NCBI GenBank assembly: GCA_019915135.1
Contig: JAHLMK010000007.1
Coordinates: forward strand, 1,550,001-1,614,000
Direction of reading: 5' to 3'
Length of the DNA: 64,000 nt
DNA from: Strobilurus pachycystidiatus
Taxonomy: Eukaryota; Basidiomycota; Agaricomycetes; Agaricales; Physalacriaceae
The notes below the pieces were generated by a model, which made no database searches, was not told the origin of the DNA, and saw only the letters and a list, made by a program, of their open reading frames with translations. How positions within the stretch are numbered: the first letter of the stretch is position 1; the number at the start of each line of letters is the position of its first letter. Positions 57,439 to 64,000 of this stretch are shown piece after piece. The position numbers were made by a program, and so were the translations under genes.

Positions 57439-59520
57439 ATGCCAACGACAACGCCTTGTACCACTTGCAGGTGAGTGACATGACCCTATTCTTGTTCCAG
57501 CGTCTGACGATTGGCCATGGTCTATAGATCTCGGAAGGTGGTAGGCTGACCTCTCCTTCACGTTTCGCAACTCTAGATAATTCATAGAAGTGCGACGGTG
57601 TGCAACCCATCTGTGGTTCGTGCACGCGTGCGAGGAAATCCGCTCCATGTGTCTATGTCGCTCTTCCCACTCCTCCCAAGAGCAAACTGTTGGATAAGGG
57701 AGCCGCGTGCTTACCCTGCAGGTCAGTCCCTTGTTCGCGTTGCGCCAATTTTGATCGACTATGATCGTCTACTTCTCCCAGACGGAAGAAAAAGGTTCCT
57801 TTCTCTCAAGTCCGCGACTTTTTACGTCTAACATTCCCAGAGATGTGATGGATTTCGACCCTCTTGTCACACGTGCAAGGCAGCAAGCATGGAGAGCGAG
57901 TGTGCTTACGAGAGCAGGTCGGATCTCCTGGACCGTATCAACGAGCTGGAGGCTCAATTACGGGTGTATGAGACCATAATTTCCACAAACGGCGAGTTTC
58001 GAGATACAGTGGGCGGGTTGATACATGCGCGTACGGCCCCATCTGGGCCCGAGGACCTGCTGCCGCAGGTCATGCAACCTCAAATGGGTATGCGACTATC
58101 CCAAGACCTCGATGCAAGTGTGATGTAAACAACCTTTCGCACCCTGCCACCTCCTGTTGTACTTACTCGATTCTTTAGTCAGAATATTGTTTACAATTCC
58201 TGCGCCCAGCTTGGTCTGTTTCTCGTCGACAACAAACCGATTGTCTTGCATTCTGGAAACATCAATTTTGACGCCATAGACCCCGTCATTATACACGCTG
58301 CATATTTATGGGGATATTTTCTTCAAGAGGACGACAGCTATTTCAGACCGATTGCCGAGTCTTTCGAGCTACAGAACACTATAAACTGTTTGAACGACAC
58401 TCGGTCCATGGAACCCACAATTGCTCTTCAAGTAGGTACTATTCGAGTCCCTTTCAAGTCGTTGTACTTATCACGTCTGGAGGGGACACAGCTTGTGGCA
58501 AAGTACTATTTCCACAAGTCGGAGGTCTACCGAGGGCGAGAGTATCTCCTACGCGCAGCCCACATTGCACATGGACATGATCTCCGCCTGTTGTCTTTTG
58601 CGCGCTCTATACAGAAGCATGCAGGCCGTACAGAAATGCTCCTTGCCGATGAGACTATTGGAGTACTGGGTCAACTCTTCTTCATGGACCTTAGTCAGAA
58701 TCTTCTGCTCAATCATCCACTGATTTTCTCAGAGGAGGGCCTTCTTGAGTTGGGTGCTATTTCCGTACGTCTGTCTGCTTGTCTCTGATAACATGGGATA
58801 ACCCAGTCTACAAAACAGGAATTCTACCCATACCTTGCCCTTGACTCTTTCTGTGTGATAGCGCGGGCTCTGGCGCTGTTCTACCATTGGCAGAGTAAAC
58901 AGCTCTTGGCCCGGCGGGAGGTCAATTTCTGTCGGTTTTGATGTATTCTCCATAACGTACTAATTCTTCTGAATAGGCCCTCTTCCTGGGTGACATCGGC
59001 ATGGATCAATGGACTATTACATACTGGACTCAAATTGAGTGTATACATCAGCACTTGGCCCACATCAGGACGCGAGCGCTTCAAACTGCAGTGAATCTCG
59101 CTGGCGACAATGCCAGGGCGCTCAAGTTAGCGGAAATGGTGACATTGTCTATCTTGATGGACCTTCACTTTGTGCTTGCGCCAACATCGCAGCACTCACG
59201 ACAATCCGCTTTAGCCTCTGCACTGCGAGTTGTTGAAATTGTTCAAACTTTTGAGGATCGGGATTACAGCCATCTATGCCCCAGCTGGTCTGCTATTTGT
59301 GTGAGTCACGTTGAGATACTGTTTACTCACTGTTTATCCGCCGCTTTTATAGTTTCCATGGAGGTCTTGCGTCAATGTGTTTCAATTTGAACTCGCGTCT
59401 CCATGGCCTCTTCTTCCGAGGGATGATTTCCTTATGATGATGATGGTGATCCAGGGAAACGCCCAATTGCTGAAGAGGAAGATGCCCTTACTTGTTGGCT
59501 CCATCACTGAGTACGTCTAG
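57439..59520 (+). CDS. Double Zn2Cys6 zinc-cluster transcription regulator, tandem copy 2
   Basis: The start MPTTTPCTTCR leads to SRKV-KCDGVQPICGSCTRARKSAPC and, after the linker ending LLDKGAAC, to LPCR-RKKK-RCDGFRPSCHTCKAASMESEC. Thus all twelve zinc-binding cysteines of two clusters are present. A helix (SDLLDRINELEAQLRVY) follows, then MGMRLSQDLDASVM and AIDPVIIHAAYLWGYFLQE. The C-terminal half carries LVAKYYFHKSEVYRGREYLL and MDQWTITYWTQIECIHQHL. The final exon FPWRSCVNVFQFELAS ends at 59520. Here the intron inside cluster 2 uses a normal GT donor, unlike copies 1 and 3. It is slightly shorter than copy 3 at the C-terminus. Function is as for copy 1; targets cannot be read. Confidence 0.78.
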
Positions 59521-60979
59521 TCTCATTCAATCAATACTTGACTGTAGTTGCGTTATTGTACTGTATCTATGGAGTCAATTGCCGGCTGAATCTAGTAGAT
59601 GAGGTACCCTTGGTCTCCTGGTCATGGAGGACAAAGGTCAAGGAGTTCCTTTGGTCAATGTGCTGCCACAGGAAGAGAGAACCCCCAGTATCTGCGAGAA
59701 AGCTAGAGCCTAGATCCCTTCCGCTGCATGTGATTCACCACCATCTGTAGCCACATTCTCGAGCCGGGCCGCTCTCCCTTCTGTAAAATGCTTCATACTC
59801 CTGAATTCAAGACTGATGTTGTACTGGAGAAGGAGGAGGGCCCCCGGAGATAAATATGAAGGGCTGAAAACAATCAGGTCAAACAGGAAGGACAAGGACG
59901 AAACAATTGAGGAAACGCGATACAAAGCTGGCCAATCGAGAGAAAGAGGCCAAGAAGCAGTCAGAGCGGATTGAGTCATTGAGGTACCGGAGGACGGGAC
60001 GCGTCTGCGAAAGGAACCTCACGCAATGATGGAGCAAATCAGAAGGGTTTTGGCGCGTCTCATTGCTGCGATGTCTATCTAACGTTCTTCATGAAAAAGA
60101 CATCAGGGCAATCCATACTTACAATGATTGTCGAAACAGCAATGGAGACGCCGAGACGGTCATGGCGGGAAACGAAACGAAGGGAATAGCGCCACCCCGG
60201 ACCATGAAATTTTGGCAACAGCATGGGGCTCCGAACCTATTAGTATTACGAGTAGAGCAGACATTGGACTCCTTGGGCGGGTCGTGGGCGGATTGGTGCT
60301 GGGCACAAGGATAGCAGAGCTAGAGAGAGTGCTCGAGTCGACGAGATCACAAGAATGGTGCAGATTGGTACGCGGAAGGGTCGGAGGGGCGTGAGGAAGA
60401 TGCAACATGAGGAGGGAGGAGGGAGACAGGCACAAAGAACGGCTCCAGGCGGCGGCGGAGGGCCTGAGAACATACCAAGACGGACCCACCCACCCCACGC
60501 GCCCTACCAGTGACTAGGTGAGACAGCGCAGAGCGGACGACGGATAGACGACGCAGCGTTGGTGCCGTCAATGACCATCGCCTCCATGCAGGAGGGGCGT
60601 GAAGGCAACAACCTGATGAAGATGTCTCGCAGGTCGAGCGACTCGCAGAAAGCTCAATACGTCACGGTGATCCCCCGAAGATCCCGGTGCGAAAATCTAG
60701 GACAGTCTACATAGGGCCAACCACGCCAAGACTACGCAGAGCGTATCATTGCAGTCGCTCGAGCTTCGAGAAGTTATCGGCGATTGACATTGATGTTGAT
60801 GTTGATTTTGATGTTATGAAGGCTCGGAGAGTCGGAATTAGCGAGTGACACCGTTACATAAGACGGATCAAGCAAAGCGAGCATATGCATGAATCAGCAC
60901 ATAATTGTCCCGTCCGGTGTAACAATTGACATGTTGACAGCCAACATAGCTCAGTCTTCGTCTGATCTTTGTATCAAGA
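59521..60979. other. Spacer between copies 2 and 3
   Basis: It is about 1.46 kb, much longer than the spacer between copies 1 and 2. A short imperfect tandem repeat (attgatgttgatgttgattt) occurs near 60786. Frames on both strands (for example minus 60160-60498) have no family similarity. Confidence 0.35.
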
Positions 60980-63111
60980 ATGCCGACGACACCCTCAACA
61001 CCTTGTACTACTTGCAGGTGAGTGACACGCCTCTGTTCGTGTCCAGCGTCTGACGACCGGTCTTTAGGTCCCGCAAGGTGGTAGGTTGGCACCTCTCCTC
61101 AGCTTCCACAACCACAGACGATTCGTAGAAGTGTGACGGTGTGCAACCCATCTGCGGGTCGTGTACGCGTGCCCGACAACCTGCTCCATGTGTATATACA
61201 GCTGTACTCCCTCATTCGAAGGACAATATGTTGGACAAGGGAGCTGCATGCGTACCCTGTCGGCAAGTCCTTTCATTACACGTTGATCAGAAGCCAAGAC
61301 TGAGATCGCCTAAACCTGCAGACGGAAGAAAAAGGTTCGTCGCTTCTCCTTTGCACTGTCTTCCACTGACGTTCTTATAGAAATGCGACGCATGTCGACC
61401 CGCTTGTCGCTCATGCATTGCAGCAAACAAAGCAAGTGAATGTCAATACCGGAGCACCTCTCCACTCCTTCCCAAGTCGGACTCGGATCTCTGGGACCGT
61501 ATCAGCGAGCTGGAGGCTCGATTGAGCGCGTATGAGTCCTCCGCCTCAACAAACAAAGCTAGTAATGCACTAGTACCCGCACTTGGGTCTATGCCCTCCG
61601 AATATGTGTCCGTTCATCTTCACGACTCTGATTTCCTGTTGCCTCGCGTCGTGAAGCCTGAAATGGGCATGCGACTATCCCAGGACCTCGATGCAAGTGT
61701 GATGTAAGTAGCTTTTGACACTATCACCTTCTCCTGTACTCATTTCTCCAGTCAAAACCTCGTCTACAATTTTCGCGCTGTCCTTGGTTTTTGCCTCGCC
61801 GACAACAAATTGGCTGTCTTACGTTCTGGGAACGTCAATTCTGACGGTATAGACCCCGTCATTATACATGCCACATATCTATGGGGCTATCACCTCCAGG
61901 AGGACGACAACTACTTCAGGCCCATTGCCGAGTCTGTAGCGCTAAAGAACACTCTGGATTGTCTCAACAGTGATACTCGGCCAATGGAACCCACGGTTGC
62001 TCTTCAAGTAGGTATCCGAGCGCCTTTCGAATCATGAGCTTACTTATCACGTCTGAAGGGGACGCAGCTAGTAGCAAAGTATTACTTCCAGAAACTGGAT
62101 ATCTACCGAGGGCGAGAGTATCTCCTACGCGCAGCCCACATCGTACATCGATATGATCTCCGCTTGCTGTCTTTCGCGCGCTTCATACAGAAGGATGCAG
62201 GTCGTACAGAAACGCTCCGTGCTGATGAGACCATTGGGGTATTGGGTCAACTCTTCTTCATGGACTTTGCTCAGAATCTCCTCCTCGATCATCCCTTGAT
62301 TTTCTCCGAAGATGCCCTTCTCGAGTTGGGTGCTACTTCCGTACGTCTGTCTGCCTGTCTCGGGTAACACGGGATCACACAGTTCACAAAACAGGAATTT
62401 CACCCATACCTTGCCATTGATTCTTTCTGTGTGGTCGCGCGGGCCCTGGCGTTGTTGTATCATACTCAGAGTAAACAGCTCTTGGCCCGGCGGGAGGTTG
62501 GTTTCTGCCACTTCATGTCTTCTCCCAAAGGCACTTATTTCTTACTAGATCCTCTTCTTGGGTGACATCGGCATGGATCAATGGACTATTACATGCTGGA
62601 CCCAAATTGAGTGTTCACATCAGCACTTGGCCCACATTAGGACCCGAGCGCTTCAAACCGCAGTGAATTTGGGGAGCGTCAATGCCAGGGCGCTCAAGAT
62701 AGCTGAGATGCTGACATTGTCTGTCTTGATGGACCTTCACTTCGTGCTTGCGCCAACATCGCAGCATTCGCGGCAATCCGCTTTGGCCTCTGCACTGCGA
62801 GTTGTTGAGATATCTCGAACTTTGGAGGACCAGGATTACGATCGTTTATGCCCCACCCTATACGTGAGTCACGCCAAGAATAATGTTTGCCTCTCACTTA
62901 TACCTCGCCTGTATAGTTTCCATGGAGGTCTTGCATTAACGTGTTTCGATTCGAACTTGCGTCTTCGTCGCCTCTTCTTCCAAGGGATAATTTCTTTGCG
63001 ATGATGTCGTTGATTCAGGAAAACGCAAAATCGATGAAGCAGAAGATGCCTTATGTTGCTGATGATGAGCTGGATCTCAGTGCCGGAGGCTCCATCATTG
63101 AAGACATCTAG
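60980..63111 (+). CDS. Double Zn2Cys6 zinc-cluster transcription regulator, tandem copy 3
   Basis: The start MPTTPSTPCTTCR is followed by SRKV-KCDGVQPICGSCTRARQPAPC, then the linker DNMLDKGAAC and VPCR-RKKK-KCDACRPACRSCIAANKASEC, again two full clusters. The intron in cluster 2 (61263-61321) has a GC donor, as in copy 1. The helix DLWDRISELEARLSAY and middle domain (MGMRLSQDLDASVM, GIDPVIIHATYLWGYHLQE) parallel the other copies. The C-terminal exons carry MDQWTITCWTQIECSHQHL and FPWRSCINVFRFELAS. The end (LDLSAGGSIIEDI, stop at 63111) is longer than copy 2. Its DNA-level likeness to copy 2 in the C-terminal half is high (shared blocks such as ggcccggcgggaggt), suggesting these two split last. 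Confidence 0.78.
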
Positions 63112-63255
63112 TCTGTACTTATGTTGCACGGTAGCCTACGGTATCTTTACTCGAGTAGAGTCGAGTGCCAGCCGATTAGATGAGATAAGATCAACCGATG
63201 AACTGTAACGTTGAACATCTCCTTTTTGTTTTACAGTCGTAAGATCACCACTGAC

Positions 63256-63738
63256 ATGTCTTCGAACGATCGTGAGACAGAAAATGTGGTAGACGTGGAA
63301 CGCTTCAACCAGGCTCTCGACATCAAGGTACTTGGTCGACCTGTGCACTCAGAGATTGAATTTAGCAGACATTAGTCGGCGACGGCGACTGAGAGCGACG
63401 ATAATGTGGAGGATGAAGAAGTGAGTTCGTTCTTTGAGGAAGCTGCTGATAGGACTCATGGAGGGTGTTCAGGAAAATTTGACAGCATTGCTCTTGAAAG
63501 ATGTCTGTCCCATCGATAACTCTTACTCTGTTGCATGCTGAGGAACGTCTCCAAGCCTGATCTCGATCCTGACGACGATGTAGAATCGGACTCGGACGAC
63601 GACAGCGATTATGTCTATGAATCAGCTCCCACTAGCCCAGATACCAGCTCTGAATCTGAAGGGGGTGGTAGCGACGAGGAGAATGATGAATACGAAACTG
63701 ATGATTCGGCGGAACCAGCTGCCGGAGTTGAAGCTTAG
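63256..63738 (+). CDS. Small acidic protein B, paralogue of the gene at 53389
   Basis: Exons read MSSNDRETENVVDVERFNQAL, SATATESDDNVEDEE, ENLTALLLKD and, using acceptor ctccaag near 63553, PDLDPDDDVESDSDDDSDYV. The Glu/Ser-rich end is ETDDSAEPAAGVEA. The exon layout and the DSDYV(F/Y)E acidic block match the gene at 53389. There is no recognised domain, and the protein has fewer than 130 residues. It lies 144 bp after regulator copy 3 on the same strand. The splice to the last exon is inferred from that parallel; the frame without it would start at an internal ATG at 63535. Confidence 0.55.
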
Positions 63739-64000
63739 AGGACTATCTTACGAGCCCTGTAAAGCGAGCAGTCGTGGCAGGATCTACAGTATGATCAGCC
63801 ATCGTCAAAACCATGAATTGAGGGATAGACATCCTCGGAGTCAGTATGAGCCGTGCAAATAGCAAGCAGATGTATCGATTCTTGCAAACGATATTCAACG
63901 ATTCTTTTACATACGTATCATACGATATACAGGACTATTTATTCAGAGAGGGCTTCGGCAATTACTTCCAGCAACTACGAGGGAGATGAGCTCAACGGCT
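63739..64000. other. Right window edge, nothing identified
   Basis: No gene, repeat or RNA is supported in the last 260 bases. Confidence 0.35.

Noticed and set aside
60160..60498. 112-codon minus-strand frame between regulator copies 2 and 3
   Set aside because: Pro/Ser-rich with no domain and no splice partners; probably chance.
53389..63738. Biosynthetic gene cluster centred on the zinc-cluster regulators
   Set aside because: No polyketide, peptide, terpene or tailoring enzyme is present within the array; only regulators and acidic proteins are seen.

Overview
The window is nuclear DNA of a filamentous basidiomycete, most likely an Agaricomycete. The genes are broken by many short introns of about 45-70 bp with GT-AG (sometimes GC-AG) borders. 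The gene content also fits: a DUF6534-type multi-TM protein, a Kre9/Ser-Thr-rich GPI protein, a sedolisin protease, GAL4-type zinc-cluster regulators, a white-collar-like PAS-GATA protein and a fungal-type PFK. No bacterial, viral or organellar segment was seen.

Layout, left to right. 1-500: decayed protein kinase fragment. 693-1940 (+): thiamine pyrophosphokinase whose reading frame runs on into a complete MoaD/MOCS2A-type sulfur carrier ending in Gly-Gly. 2026-3308 (-): CCDC174-like protein. 4159-5063 (+): small secreted protein. 5.1-8 kb: gene-poor, with a perfect GC-rich hairpin and a Mutator-like TIR element. 8036-9285 (+): classical SDR, followed by a decayed tandem copy (9.4-10.4 kb). 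11140-12811 (-): PAS-GATA regulator. 14689-16869 (-): sedolisin. 18570-18890 (+): short MIT-like protein. 19034-19134 (+): tRNA-Pro(CGG) with an intron.

19643-26633 (-) is the most unusual locus. It is a gene of roughly 20 exons for an acidic, low-complexity protein of about 2,000 residues. The protein has tandemly duplicated exons, eight copies of a PWTPSYSV motif and a C-terminal CVVM (CaaX) box. Just downstream lies a complete non-autonomous hAT-like element (27232-28452) with an exact 8-bp target duplication. It is followed by a GPI-anchored Kre9-domain protein, PRMT5, a monocarboxylate-permease-like MFS transporter, a GNAT, phosphofructokinase, a Wss1/SPRTN-like WLM protease, a Bqt4-like inner nuclear membrane protein, a paraoxonase-like protein, a DUF6534 protein, a decayed extended-SDR reductase and an NCLX/CCX-type cation exchanger.

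The right end (53.4-63.7 kb) is a local gene family. Three tandem paralogues each encode two consecutive Zn2Cys6 clusters. The array is bracketed on both sides by related small acidic proteins.

Most genes are unrelated housekeeping genes. Those that plausibly belong together are the zinc-cluster array with its flanking acidic genes, and the SDR gene with its dead duplicate. Exon borders were inferred by eye from reading frame, family similarity and splice signals, so small exons may be misplaced by a few codons.
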